DNA of 64,000 bases, from positions 1 to 64,000 of the forward strand of contig RECG01000016.1 of the NCBI GenBank assembly GCA_007692425.1. Reading direction: 5' to 3'. Shown in pieces: positions 9,559-19,250 of the stretch (position 1 is the stretch's first letter; each line of letters begins with the position of its first letter). The translations under genes were made by a program, and so were the position numbers. Source of the DNA: Acholeplasmataceae bacterium (lineage in GTDB: Bacteria > Bacillota_I > Bacilli_A > Acholeplasmatales > Acholeplasmataceae). The notes beneath the pieces are model-generated. The model searched no databases. It was not told where the DNA came from and saw nothing but the letters and a program-made list of their open reading frames with translations.

Positions 9559-10536
9559 TTAAAATCTGGCGACTTTGACGATTTCAGCCGCGATCCGCTC
9601 TGGTTGGGTGAAATGAAAGTGTTCGCTTCTCGGGAGCGGGACGGTGATATCGAATCCGGTCACACGGGCAGGAGCGGCTTCCAAGTAAAGAAAAGCCTTC
9701 TCATTGACGAGTGAAATGAGTTCAGCGCCTGGTCCATAGGTCTTGACAGCTTCTTGGACAACCAAGAAACGTCCGGTTTTCTTGACGGAGTTAATAATGG
9801 TTTCTTCATCAATCGGATTGATGGTACGCAAATCGATCAGTTCAACGCTGATGTTTTCGTCTTCAATCATTTTCATGGCTTTTTCGACTTCTCTGACAAT
9901 CGCACCCCAGGCGACCACGGTGATGTCTTTGCCAGGTTTGACGACCTTGGCTTTACCAATCGGAATCCGATACATTTCTTCAGGCACTTCCTGTTTACCC
10001 GAGCGATAGATGCGCTTGGGCTCCATGAAAATGACTGGATCAGGATCTTCGATTGCGGAAATCAAGAGACCTTTGGCGTCATATGGCGTTGAGGGGATGA
10101 CGACCTTGAGACCAGGAATGTGTCCGAGCAGGGTTTCCAGGCTTTCCGAATGGTGTTCAAGGGCACGGATGCCGCCACCCGATGGAAAGCGGATGACGAT
10201 CGGCAGTCCGTAACGTCCTCTTGAACGGGTCCGGTAACGGGCCATGTGGGTCACGATTTCGGTATAACCGGGGAAAATGAAACCGTCAAATTGGATTTCA
10301 GCGATCGGGATGAGGCCATTGATGGCCATGCCGATGGCACTACCGGTGATGGCGGCTTCGGCGATCGGCGTGTCAAAGACACGGGCTTCACCGTATTTCT
10401 TTTGCAGACCGGCGGTGACACGGAACACGCCGCCTTCAAAACCGGAGTCTTCACCAAAAACGACAACGCGCTTGTCGTCAGCCATTTTTTGATCGAGTGC
10501 CTGGTTGATGGCTTCTACCATGTTGATGACTGCCAT
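9559..10536 (-). CDS. pdhB: Pyruvate dehydrogenase E1 beta subunit
   Basis: [48 protein letters not shown]. Confidence 0.96.
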   Translation of the reverse strand: MAVINMVEAINQALDQKMADDKRVVVFGEDSGFEGGVFRVTAGLQKKYGEARVFDTPIAEAAITGSAIGMAINGLIPIAEIQFDGFIFPGYTEIVTHMARYRTRSRGRYGLPIVIRFPSGGGIRALEHHSESLETLLGHIPGLKVVIPSTPYDAKGLLISAIEDPDPVIFMEPKRIYRSGKQEVPEEMYRIPIGKAKVVKPGKDITVVAWGAIVREVEKAMKMIEDENISVELIDLRTINPIDEETIINSVKKTGRFLVVQEAVKTYGPGAELISLVNEKAFLYLEAAPARVTGFDITVPLPRSEHFHFTQPERIAAEIVKVARF

Positions 10537-10538
10537 GA

Positions 10539-11624
10539 TCACTTACCTCCTTCTGCTAAATACTTCTTGTGGGTCTCATACTGCGCTTTGAGCTGCGGGG
10601 TCATTTCCTTGTAGGTGAAGCGGAAGATATCTTCAAGTTTGCCTTCGCCTTTGGCTTCGACTTGCTTGAAGGTCTTACCGACATAGTCGGTTTGTTCTTC
10701 TTGGAGTTTTTGATCTTCTTTCTCGCTCCAGTAACCCTTGTCGATCAGATATTGCTTGAAACGGATCATCGGGTCTTTCTTTTCCCATTCTTTGACTTCC
10801 TCGTCCTTGCGGTAAATGGAAGGGTCATCAGATGTCGTATGGGGTCCAAGGCGGTATGTGACGGCTTCGATCAGGACAGGGCCTTTGCCGGCTCTGGCAT
10901 GATCGACCGCTTCCTTGGTCGCCACATACATGGCGAGGACGTCATTACCGTCGACCTGGATGCCGGGAATACCGAAGGCAACAGCTTTTTGGGCGAGCGT
11001 TTCCGCCCTGGTAGCCTTATGTCTGGGGGTGGAGATGGCATACTGGTTGTTTTGAATGACGACGACCAGCGGCGCATCATAGGTGGCGGCGAAATTGAGT
11101 CCTTCGTAAAACTCGCCATGCGAGGTGCCACCATCGCCGATGGTGGCGATGACGACTTCTTTTTTGTCAAGAATCTTGCTGGCATAGGCCAGACCGGCCC
11201 CATGGTTGATCTGGGAGCCGATGATGACATTGACAGGCAAAACCTTGACACCTTCATCAAAATGGTTGCCCCATTCGTTGCCATACCAGTAAAGATACAG
11301 CTGTTCGAGTGTGACACCTAGATAAAGCATGGCCACCAGTTCTCTGAAAGCGGGTGAGAGCCAATCTTGTTTCTCCAATGCGGCCACCGCACCGACCTGG
11401 GCGGCTTCCTGACCACGGTTGGGTGCATACGTAAGCATGCGCCCCTGTCGCTGGTACTGGAGCGCTTTGATATCAGCGATACGGCCGAGTGACATGGTCT
11501 TATACATGTTCAGCAAGGTTTTTTTGTCAAGTTTGGGTTCCAGATCCTTGTTGGTGACTTTTCCTTTGAGGTCTAGAATATTGAATTGCTTTTTCTTGAG
11601 TGGGTCATAGGTTTTGAAGAGCAT
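10539..11624 (-). CDS. pdhA: Pyruvate dehydrogenase E1 alpha subunit
   Basis: GDGGTSHGEFYEGLNFAATYDAPLVVVIQNNQYAIS, RLGPHTTSDDPSIYR. Confidence 0.96.
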   Translation of the reverse strand: MLFKTYDPLKKKQFNILDLKGKVTNKDLEPKLDKKTLLNMYKTMSLGRIADIKALQYQRQGRMLTYAPNRGQEAAQVGAVAALEKQDWLSPAFRELVAMLYLGVTLEQLYLYWYGNEWGNHFDEGVKVLPVNVIIGSQINHGAGLAYASKILDKKEVVIATIGDGGTSHGEFYEGLNFAATYDAPLVVVIQNNQYAISTPRHKATRAETLAQKAVAFGIPGIQVDGNDVLAMYVATKEAVDHARAGKGPVLIEAVTYRLGPHTTSDDPSIYRKDEEVKEWEKKDPMIRFKQYLIDKGYWSEKEDQKLQEEQTDYVGKTFKQVEAKGEGKLEDIFRFTYKEMTPQLKAQYETHKKYLAEGGK

Positions 11625-11655
11625 CTTGATTTCCTCCTAATATGTTTACATTGGT

Positions 11656-11684
11656 ATTATACTTGACCTGTGGATTATATTCAA
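11656..11684 (-). promoter_or_regulatory. Sigma70-type promoter of pdhABCD
   Basis: Minus strand TTGAAT-17 nt-TATAAT upstream of pdhA. Confidence 0.7.
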
Positions 11685-11756
11685 AAAGTTTGCTTTTTTA
11701 AACTTTGAAAGTAAAGGATATACAAACAATATGTCAAAGTGTGTCAGATATGCGAA

Positions 11757-11778
11757 AAAAAAGAGGCAAGCCTCTTTT
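11757..11778 (-). terminator. Intrinsic terminator downstream of agmatinase gene
   Basis: aaaagaggc-aa-gcctctttt hairpin. Confidence 0.7.
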
Positions 11779-11783
11779 GATGA

Positions 11784-12659
11784 TCATGATCGACGTGTTT
11801 CGCGTTGCTTATGCAACAACAAGATCAATTCTCTCAATGTCTTGACGGCCGCCGCAGTTGAAGCGCCGCTCGGATCGAGCATTGGCGCCAGTTCCACAAT
11901 GTCGGCACCGACAATCTGGTCCAAGGTTTCAAACTGGTCGATGGCCCATAACAATTCCTTATAAGTGATACCACCCGGTTCGGGTGTGCCAGTGCCTGGC
12001 AAGACAGCGGGATCAAGGATGTCAAGGTCGATGGTGATATAGACGGGTTTGTGCTTCAATGTTTTCACGACTTCATCAAGCCCTACAAGGTCGTATTGAC
12101 GGATGGAGACATGGCCTTGGGACGCCCAATCAAATTCGGTCTTGTCACCGCTGCGGATACCGAATTGGAAAATCCGACCATCGCCGGTGAGTGTATGGAC
12201 ATGACGCATGAATGTGGCATGCGACATGGTTCTTCCTAAAAAGGTGGTGCGCAGGTCCGTATGGGCATCAAGGTGGATGATGTGCAAGTCCGGATACTGT
12301 TCAAAAACCGCCTTGATGACCGGATAAGAGATCAGATGCTCACCGCCGACAACCATCGGTGTCTTGCCATCACGCAGGATGTTTTTCGTTGTCTGATAAA
12401 CGATATCAAGGGCGTCTTCAACCGCGCCGACCGGAAGATCAAGGTCGCCGATGTCGGCGGTCTTGTATTGTTTGAGATCGCGGTCACGGTAAGGTGAGTA
12501 CCATTCGATGCCTTTCGAGTCAAGACGGATGGCATTTCCGGCAAAACGGGTGCCGGGACGAAATGATGTGGTCGCATCCATCGGCACGCTGAAAAGCACC
12601 ACATCGGCTTCTTCATAGGTGTGCCCACAGCTTTGGAATGATAAATCGACTTTAGTCAT
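11784..12659 (-). CDS. speB: Agmatinase/ureohydrolase
   Basis: GGEHLISYPVI, HLDAHTDLR, ITIDLDILDPAVLPGTGTPEPGG. Confidence 0.92.
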   Translation of the reverse strand: MTKVDLSFQSCGHTYEEADVVLFSVPMDATTSFRPGTRFAGNAIRLDSKGIEWYSPYRDRDLKQYKTADIGDLDLPVGAVEDALDIVYQTTKNILRDGKTPMVVGGEHLISYPVIKAVFEQYPDLHIIHLDAHTDLRTTFLGRTMSHATFMRHVHTLTGDGRIFQFGIRSGDKTEFDWASQGHVSIRQYDLVGLDEVVKTLKHKPVYITIDLDILDPAVLPGTGTPEPGGITYKELLWAIDQFETLDQIVGADIVELAPMLDPSGASTAAAVKTLRELILLLHKQRETRRS

Positions 12660-14139
12660 TGGCATGGTCTTCCTCCCATTTGAACCACAAATCTTTGTCC
12701 ACGACCTTGATGTATCCGCCTTCGGTGTCGCTCAAGATGACCGATCCGCTGCGTTTATATAAATCAAGGTCTTCAAGAATATCGGCCGTGATGATTTCAC
12801 CCGGTATGACGATTGGAATACCGGGGGGATAGATCATGACCGACTCGGCGGCAATCTCATCCACCGACTGGTCATAAGGCACATACTTCTTGGGTGCGTG
12901 GTAAGCATCACGTGGTCGTGTATAGGCTTCTGGATAGGTGTATGAAAACTTGGCTTGCAGAGGCGGTAGTTGTTGTTTTTGGTATTTTTGGGAAATCTTT
13001 TTCAAGGCATTGACTAAGGCATCGAGATCCGCTTTGGTGGTGCCGATTGACAAGACTGCCAGGATCAGGTGGGTCTCTGCCAATTCGACCGTGACACGAT
13101 GTTCATCAAACAGTTCTTTATAGACATCAAAACCGGTGATGCCGAGATCAGACACCTTGACGATGATTTTCGTCTCATCATAGCCGGTCGCGCCCAGTGC
13201 TTGAAAATAGGCCTTGTCGGCGACGGCAAGCCCGGGAATGGCGGCAATCTTTCTTCTGGCATCAGCTGCCATGCGGATGACCTGGGGTAATTTGACCGGA
13301 CCTTCAAAATAGATGGTCTTGCGGGCGACATCGAGACTGGATAACAGCAAGTTGCTTGGTGAGGTGCTTTGCAGCATGTTGATGGTGGACCGAAGCCGGA
13401 TATGGTCGATGCGCGGCCCTTGGGCGATTAGGATGGAACTCTGGGTCAACGACCCGACTGTCTTATGTAAGGAACATGCACTCATGTCTGCGCCTGCGCG
13501 CATGGATGAAAGCGGAAGCTGCTGACTGAACGGAAAATGTGATCCGTGGGCTTCATCGGTCATGGCGATCATGTCATGTTCATGTGCAAGGTCAACAATG
13601 GCTTTGATGTCACTCGTCACACCAAAATAGGTGGGGTTGATGATGAACACCGCTTTGGCATCAGGATGGTCATGAATGGCTTGGCGGATGTCTTCAAGCG
13701 CCATGTGATTGGCAATACCGAGATGATTATCAAGCTGAGGTTTGATGAAAATCGGCACTGCGCCGCTGAGAATCAGCGCGCTGATGACTGATTTATGCAC
13801 ATTGCGTGGCATGATGATTTTTTCATTGGCGCGACAAATTGACATGATCATGGAAAGAATGCCCATCGTGGTTCCACCGGTTAAAAAATAGGCTTTTTCA
13901 GCATGAAAAGCATCTGCCATGAGTTCAGCTGCTTCTTTGATGACACCGGTCGGTTTGTTCAAGTTGTCAAGCCCGCGTGGTGCGTTCACGTCCATGGTGA
14001 ATGCTTTTTTGCCGATAAAAGATGACAACTCGTTGTCAAGATGACCTTTATGGCCGGGCACGTCATGTTGGACGTGATGACGTTTGACATATGCTTGCAC
14101 TTGATTAAAATAAGGTGTTTTCTTATGATCCATTTCCAT
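12652..14139 (-). CDS. speA: Orn/Lys/Arg decarboxylase, probable arginine decarboxylase
   Basis: DVPGHKG, FLTGGTTMGIL, DEAHGSHF, SLHKTVGSLTQ (PLP lysine); adjacent to agmatinase. Confidence 0.85.
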   Translation of the reverse strand: MEMDHKKTPYFNQVQAYVKRHHVQHDVPGHKGHLDNELSSFIGKKAFTMDVNAPRGLDNLNKPTGVIKEAAELMADAFHAEKAYFLTGGTTMGILSMIMSICRANEKIIMPRNVHKSVISALILSGAVPIFIKPQLDNHLGIANHMALEDIRQAIHDHPDAKAVFIINPTYFGVTSDIKAIVDLAHEHDMIAMTDEAHGSHFPFSQQLPLSSMRAGADMSACSLHKTVGSLTQSSILIAQGPRIDHIRLRSTINMLQSTSPSNLLLSSLDVARKTIYFEGPVKLPQVIRMAADARRKIAAIPGLAVADKAYFQALGATGYDETKIIVKVSDLGITGFDVYKELFDEHRVTVELAETHLILAVLSIGTTKADLDALVNALKKISQKYQKQQLPPLQAKFSYTYPEAYTRPRDAYHAPKKYVPYDQSVDEIAAESVMIYPPGIPIVIPGEIITADILEDLDLYKRSGSVILSDTEGGYIKVVDKDLWFKWEEDHAND

Positions 14140-14277
14140 CTTTGTCTCACCTCTCAAAACATCATCATTGTATCATGTTTATGTGTCAATGCAATTGTTT
14201 TCGTTGATTTGTTGAAATTATCAGTCAAATAGGTTCAAGCATGGTATTTTGCATGGTTCAATGCTATAATAAAAAGT

Positions 14278-15354
14278 GTGAAAGGAGCCTTGTTTATGAA
14301 CATGACTGTACTGTTTCAATCCATGACGACCAATGTGCTTTGGACGATTGGCACCGTGGTAATCCTTTTCGTGATCTTCATGCTGGAAAGAAGTTATTTA
14401 AAGAGAAACGAGGAAACCGTCAGCAAAGTGATGCTGATCCTCGTCTTTATCACCTCATTTGTGTTACTGGCCGCCGGTATCGGTGGTATCCTTTGGGTAT
14501 GGGGGTTTGACCTGGCCACTTATTTTGACGTGTTGGGCGATGATATCATCTTGAAACTCAGCCAAAGTGTCGGCGCCATGGTCAGTTCGGTGGTCGTGTT
14601 GTTTGTGGCATTGTTTCTGCTTCGCATCAGCAAGCTGACCTCGCAAAGAATCATCGCAAAGGCCAATGCCCAGCAGCGTCGCAGAAAAACGGTCGTCCGC
14701 TTGATCCGCAGCATCACCAAATACATTGTCTGGATCACAGCCATCCTCGTCATTTTGTCGATTTGGGGACTTAATGTTGCACCAGCGCTCGCCGGTCTTG
14801 GGATAATGGGACTTGTCATCGGTCTTGGTGCGCAGCGTTTCATCAACGACTTGATCAGCGGCTTCTTCATTGTCTTTGAACAACACTTCGATGTTGGCGA
14901 CAGAATCGAAGTCCAAGGTTTCAAGGGCGAGGTCATCGACATCGGCCTGAAAACCACTAAAATTAGAAACTGGAAGGGCGAAATCAAGATCTTTTCAAAC
15001 GGCGAACTGTCTAATCTCATCAATTTCTCCAAAGAATTGTCCACAGCATTGGTCGAATTTGGCATCGCCTATGGCGAAAACATGCAGTCCACCATTGACA
15101 TGCTCAATGCCGAACTGCCCAAAATGAAACTCGAACATCCGGAAATCGTCGAAGATCCCAAAGTGCTCGGTGTGGTTGATCTGGCTAGCAGCAGTGTCAA
15201 CATGCGTGTCATGGCCAAAACCTTGAACGAGCAACACTATGCCGTTGAAAGGGCGATGCGCAAGCGCATCAAGGAACTTTTAGATGAGCATGGCATCGAG
15301 ATTCCATTTCCACAAGTCGTGGTCCATCAACCAGTCAAGAAAACAGCAAAATAA
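14278..15354 (+). CDS. mscS: Small-conductance mechanosensitive channel, MscS family
   Basis: GLGAQRFINDLISGFFIVFEQHFDVGDRIEVQGFKGEVIDIGLKTTKIRNWKGE. Confidence 0.93.
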   Translation: MKGALFMNMTVLFQSMTTNVLWTIGTVVILFVIFMLERSYLKRNEETVSKVMLILVFITSFVLLAAGIGGILWVWGFDLATYFDVLGDDIILKLSQSVGAMVSSVVVLFVALFLLRISKLTSQRIIAKANAQQRRRKTVVRLIRSITKYIVWITAILVILSIWGLNVAPALAGLGIMGLVIGLGAQRFINDLISGFFIVFEQHFDVGDRIEVQGFKGEVIDIGLKTTKIRNWKGEIKIFSNGELSNLINFSKELSTALVEFGIAYGENMQSTIDMLNAELPKMKLEHPEIVEDPKVLGVVDLASSSVNMRVMAKTLNEQHYAVERAMRKRIKELLDEHGIEIPFPQVVVHQPVKKTAK

Positions 15355-15355
15355 A

Positions 15356-15385
15356 ACAAAGGCGGTCATTTTCGACCGCCTTTGT
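15356..15385. terminator. Bidirectional terminator between convergent genes
   Basis: acaaaggcggtc-attttc-gaccgcctttgt. Confidence 0.85.
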
Positions 15386-16021
15386 CTAATAAATGAATGG
15401 CACCAGCTTTTTCGTCTTTTTCATGTAGTCGGCATATGCCACCGGAAAGAAAGATAATAACATCTTTTCTTCAACCTGGATGCGATAGACAAAGGCCAGG
15501 GTCGGCAAGACAAACGCCAGGAGCGAGGCCAACCAATGATGATAAACAATGGCGACACCGAGAAAAATCATGACTTCTCCCAAATATGATGGGTGTCTGA
15601 CAAACCGGTAGAGTCCTTGTTGATATAGGTTTTTATCTTGGTGGACATCCACGTCCCTTGAGAAATTCTCGCCCAGTTGGCGAATCGCGATGATTCTGAC
15701 AATGATCCCCGCCAGGATGATCACAAGACCGATTTGACGTAACCACCAAAAAGGCTCTTGAAAGGCTTCTCTGGACCCTTCAACCAAAAAAGGACCCGAG
15801 AGCATGCCGGCACTGATGAGGATCACCATGACATATTTTGATCGTCGTTCGATGGCCAATTTGTCTTTGCGGTTTTTATAAAAGATTAGGATGTAGAAGT
15901 CCATGACCACCCAAAGGCCGATCAAGACCCAAAATAGTATGTGCACCTGATGTCCTCCTGATTTTTTACCATTATAACACGATATTGAAATGAAAATCCC
16001 ATGATTTACCATCTTATGCAC
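15386..16021 (-). CDS. Isoprenylcysteine/phospholipid methyltransferase-like membrane protein (start uncertain)
   Basis: YQQGLYRFVRHPSYLGEVMIFLGVAI (ICMT/PEMT motif), TM segments. Confidence 0.8.
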   Translation of the reverse strand: MHKMVNHGIFISISCYNGKKSGGHQVHILFWVLIGLWVVMDFYILIFYKNRKDKLAIERRSKYVMVILISAGMLSGPFLVEGSREAFQEPFWWLRQIGLVIILAGIIVRIIAIRQLGENFSRDVDVHQDKNLYQQGLYRFVRHPSYLGEVMIFLGVAIVYHHWLASLLAFVLPTLAFVYRIQVEEKMLLSFFPVAYADYMKKTKKLVPFIY

Positions 16022-16086
16022 TTGAGAAGATATCTATTCGCATGCATGTTATAATTTTTTTGAATAAAAAAGGGAGTGTGATTATT

Positions 16087-16488
16087 ATGTTGACGTTTTT
16101 GAAACTCTATTTGCTGGCTTTTATCGTGTTTTTTGTGATTGATATGATTTGGCTTGGCCTCATTGCCAAAAATTTGTACCAAAACCAGATTGGTCACCTG
16201 CTCAAGGCCGATGTCAATTGGTACGCGGCCATTTTGTTTTATTTGTTGTTCATCGGCGCGCTTGTCATCTTTGTCTTGATGCCTGCCGTTCAAAATGGTC
16301 AAATCTGGCATGCCGTGTTATACGGTGCGTTGTTCGGGTTCATCACATACGCCACGTATGACCTGACTAATCTTGCCACTTTGAAAGACTGGCCTGTCGT
16401 CATCACCATCATCGACTTGACCTGGGGAACGTTTTTAGGTGCGTCCACAAGCACGTTTGCCTATCTGCTCTACCAATGGTTATTTTAA
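16087..16488 (+). CDS. DUF2177-type membrane protein
   Basis: VFFVIDMIWLGLIAKNLYQNQIG, ATYDLTNLATLKDWP, WGTFLGASTS. Confidence 0.8.
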   Translation: MLTFLKLYLLAFIVFFVIDMIWLGLIAKNLYQNQIGHLLKADVNWYAAILFYLLFIGALVIFVLMPAVQNGQIWHAVLYGALFGFITYATYDLTNLATLKDWPVVITIIDLTWGTFLGASTSTFAYLLYQWLF

Positions 16489-16503
16489 GGAGGAGCCTCA
16501 ACG

Positions 16504-18273
16504 ATGCAAACACAACATTTGTCCAATGACCTGTTATACCAATCGTTTTTGCTCGGTGCCGAAAATGTCATTCGCGAAAAGAACACTTTGAATGCCATCA
16601 ATGTCTTCCCTGTCCCTGACAGTGATACCGGCACCAATCTGGCTGCCATGATGCGCTCGATTATCACGCATGCGAAACAAGGGAAGACACCTAAAGAGAC
16701 GATGGAATCGATCGCGGATGCGGCCATCATGGGTGCCAGAGGTAATTCCGGCATCATTTTTGCTGAATACATCCACGGTTTCGCAGCCGATCTTCCCGAT
16801 GACGAAGTCGGGGTGGATTCATTGATCACAGTAGCGCACAACGCCGCCAAAAAAGCTTATCATGCCATTTCAAAACCGGTCGAGGGAACCATCATCACTT
16901 TGATGCGTACCTGGGCGGGCGCGCTTGACCGTCTCAAGGGTGTCTCGAACAATTTGATCGACCTTTTGGCAAAGGCTTATGATGTGGTGCTCCAAGAGTT
17001 GGATAGAACCCCTGAGATGTTGCCGGTGTTGAAAGAAAACAATGTGGTCGATGCCGGTGCCAAAGGGTTTGTCCATTTCTTGGAAGGCTTTGCCCGGGCG
17101 TTGCGGGGGGAGACGCTTTCGGAAGACCTGAAGATTGATCAAGACAAGCCGGTCATCCATGTCGAGCACCTGGAAGCATCCCAGACACGCTATTGTACTG
17201 AAGCGCTTCTTCGTGGCAAAGACCTCAATGTCGATCAGATTCGTCACATGCTTGAATCGTTCGGTGATTCGGTTGTCGTGGCTGGCAGTGACAGAATGCT
17301 GCGTGTTCATGTCCATACCGATCAACCTGATGAGATTTTTGCTGGACTTGAACCTTACGGACAGATTCTCGAACAAAAGGTCGATGACATGCGACGCCAG
17401 TTTGAGGCGGCCAATCAACGCAAATATGACATTGCCCTTGTCACCGATTCGATTGCTGATCTGCCACAGTCGATGATCGACCAATACCAGATTCACATGA
17501 TTCCCATCGGATTGACCATCAATGATGTCAATTACTTTGACAAGGTCACCATCCAAAGTTCACGTTTCTATGGCATGATGGATTCATTAAAGGTGTATCC
17601 GACATCAAGCCTGCCCAATGAAAAAACACTCGAAGATTTCTTCTCTTTCCTGACAACTCACTACAAAACCATTCTTGTCATGACGGTCTCAAGCCAGATG
17701 AGCGGTACGAACCAGGTTTTTCAAAAGGTTGCCGCCAAATTCCCGGAAACCGACATCAAGGTCATCGATAGCCGTCAAAACTCAGGTGCCCAAGGTTTGT
17801 TGGTCATGACAGCTGCCAAACTGATCGAGGAAGGCTTGCCGGTTGATGAGATTGCGAGTCGTTTGGAAGATCTCCGTCAAAAGACCCGTATTTTAGTCAG
17901 TGTCCAAACCCTGAAATATATGGTCAGGTCCGGTCGTTTGAGCAAAGTGTCTGGACTGATGGGCAAAGTGCTCAACTTAAAACCGGTTGTCTCGATTGAT
18001 GACGAAGGTAAAGGCATCATCTTTGCCAAAGCGCTTTCGATTAAGAAAAGCAATCGTTTGATTGAAGCGCACATGCGTGAGATGGCGGACAAACATGGCA
18101 TTGAAACCTATGCCATTGTTCATGCCAATGCCGACAAGCGGGCGGCTGAGTACGCCCGGATATATGAAAACATGCTTGGTAAACAACCAGCTTATATCAT
18201 GGATATCTCGACCATTGTGGCCATGAATGCCGGGATCGGCACCGTCGCCATCGCTTACATCAGAAAGGACTGA
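16504..18273 (+). CDS. DhaL/DAK2-DegV fusion (fused FakA-FakB fatty acid kinase-like)
   Basis: N-terminal [17 protein letters not shown] and [11 protein letters not shown] (DhaL), C-terminal [42 protein letters not shown]-type DegV motifs. Confidence 0.9.
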   Translation: MQTQHLSNDLLYQSFLLGAENVIREKNTLNAINVFPVPDSDTGTNLAAMMRSIITHAKQGKTPKETMESIADAAIMGARGNSGIIFAEYIHGFAADLPDDEVGVDSLITVAHNAAKKAYHAISKPVEGTIITLMRTWAGALDRLKGVSNNLIDLLAKAYDVVLQELDRTPEMLPVLKENNVVDAGAKGFVHFLEGFARALRGETLSEDLKIDQDKPVIHVEHLEASQTRYCTEALLRGKDLNVDQIRHMLESFGDSVVVAGSDRMLRVHVHTDQPDEIFAGLEPYGQILEQKVDDMRRQFEAANQRKYDIALVTDSIADLPQSMIDQYQIHMIPIGLTINDVNYFDKVTIQSSRFYGMMDSLKVYPTSSLPNEKTLEDFFSFLTTHYKTILVMTVSSQMSGTNQVFQKVAAKFPETDIKVIDSRQNSGAQGLLVMTAAKLIEEGLPVDEIASRLEDLRQKTRILVSVQTLKYMVRSGRLSKVSGLMGKVLNLKPVVSIDDEGKGIIFAKALSIKKSNRLIEAHMREMADKHGIETYAIVHANADKRAAEYARIYENMLGKQPAYIMDISTIVAMNAGIGTVAIAYIRKD

Positions 18274-19061
18274 TGTTGATGTTTTTAATCAATGCACTTG
18301 TCTTATTCGTGTTTTATCAAATCTTTTTCATCCTGGCCCAAATCAAGAAAAACAATGGCATCGCTGATATGGCCTGGGGTCTTGGTTTCGTCGTGATTGC
18401 CTTTTCAAGCCTCATTCAAAGCGGCGAATGGTCACTGATCCCTTTGACCATCACGCTTCTTGTGATGATCTGGGGTTTCAGGTTGTTCTTCTATATCGGT
18501 CTGCGTAACTGGTCAAAGCCTGAAGATCATCGTTATGTCGCCATGCGTAAAGCCTGGAAGACGAAGATCATGCTCAAGGCTTATCTGATTGTCTTCTTGT
18601 TTCAAGGACTGTTGCTCTACATCATTTCCTTGCCGATCCAGTTCGCCATGTGGACCGGTGTCGCTTTGGCTGATACCACCAGCATCATCATTTATGTGGG
18701 TGGTGTCTTGTTGTGGCTGATCGGTTTCTTCTTTGAAGCCGTCGGTGATCATCAGCTCAAGGTGTTCAAGCAAAAACCGGAAAACAAAGGCAAAATCATG
18801 AGTACGGGTTTGTGGCGTTACACGCGTCACCCGAATTATTTCGGTGAAGCCCTCATGTGGTGGGCGATCTGGCTGTTGTCGATTGCCGGCCTTGGTTTGT
18901 TCAACATGACCGGCATCATCGGACCGGTGCTGATTACTTATTTGCTTCTGTTCGTATCAGGCGTGCCTTTGCTTGAAAAACGCTACAAGGACAACGCTGA
19001 TTTCCAGGCTTACGCCAAAAAAACCAGCATCTTCTTCCCTTTGCCCCCTAAAAAGCAATAA
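18273..19061 (+). CDS. DUF1295/steroid 5-alpha-reductase-like membrane protein
   Basis: [63 protein letters not shown]. Confidence 0.9.
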   Translation: MLMFLINALVLFVFYQIFFILAQIKKNNGIADMAWGLGFVVIAFSSLIQSGEWSLIPLTITLLVMIWGFRLFFYIGLRNWSKPEDHRYVAMRKAWKTKIMLKAYLIVFLFQGLLLYIISLPIQFAMWTGVALADTTSIIIYVGGVLLWLIGFFFEAVGDHQLKVFKQKPENKGKIMSTGLWRYTRHPNYFGEALMWWAIWLLSIAGLGLFNMTGIIGPVLITYLLLFVSGVPLLEKRYKDNADFQAYAKKTSIFFPLPPKKQ

Positions 19062-19083
19062 GTCATCTGAAAGATGTGAATGA

Positions 19084-19114
19084 AAAAGCGCGATTCAATC
19101 CGAATCGCGCTTTT
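19084..19114. terminator. Bidirectional terminator between convergent genes
   Basis: aaaagcgcgattc-aatcc-gaatcgcgctttt, 13-bp perfect stem. Confidence 0.85.
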
Positions 19115-19250
19115 GTTTGGGTCGCTTTTGTGCGGGTTTGGCATAGGCACAGGTCGCACACGGCTTGTCTTTGTTCTTCCGCATGCCTCTGATGACCAAG
19201 ATGAAGATGATTGCCACCACCAACAAGATGAGTCCGTCAATCCAGGTCAT
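19095..19250 (-). CDS. FeoB-associated Cys-rich membrane protein (51 aa; not in supplied ORF track)
   Basis: Manual translation MTWIDGLILLVVAIIFILVIRGMRKNKDKPCATCAYAKPAQKRPKQKRDSD; one TM + CxxC; directly downstream of feoB. Confidence 0.8.
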   Translation of the reverse strand: MTWIDGLILLVVAIIFILVIRGMRKNKDKPCATCAYAKPAQKRPKQKRDSD

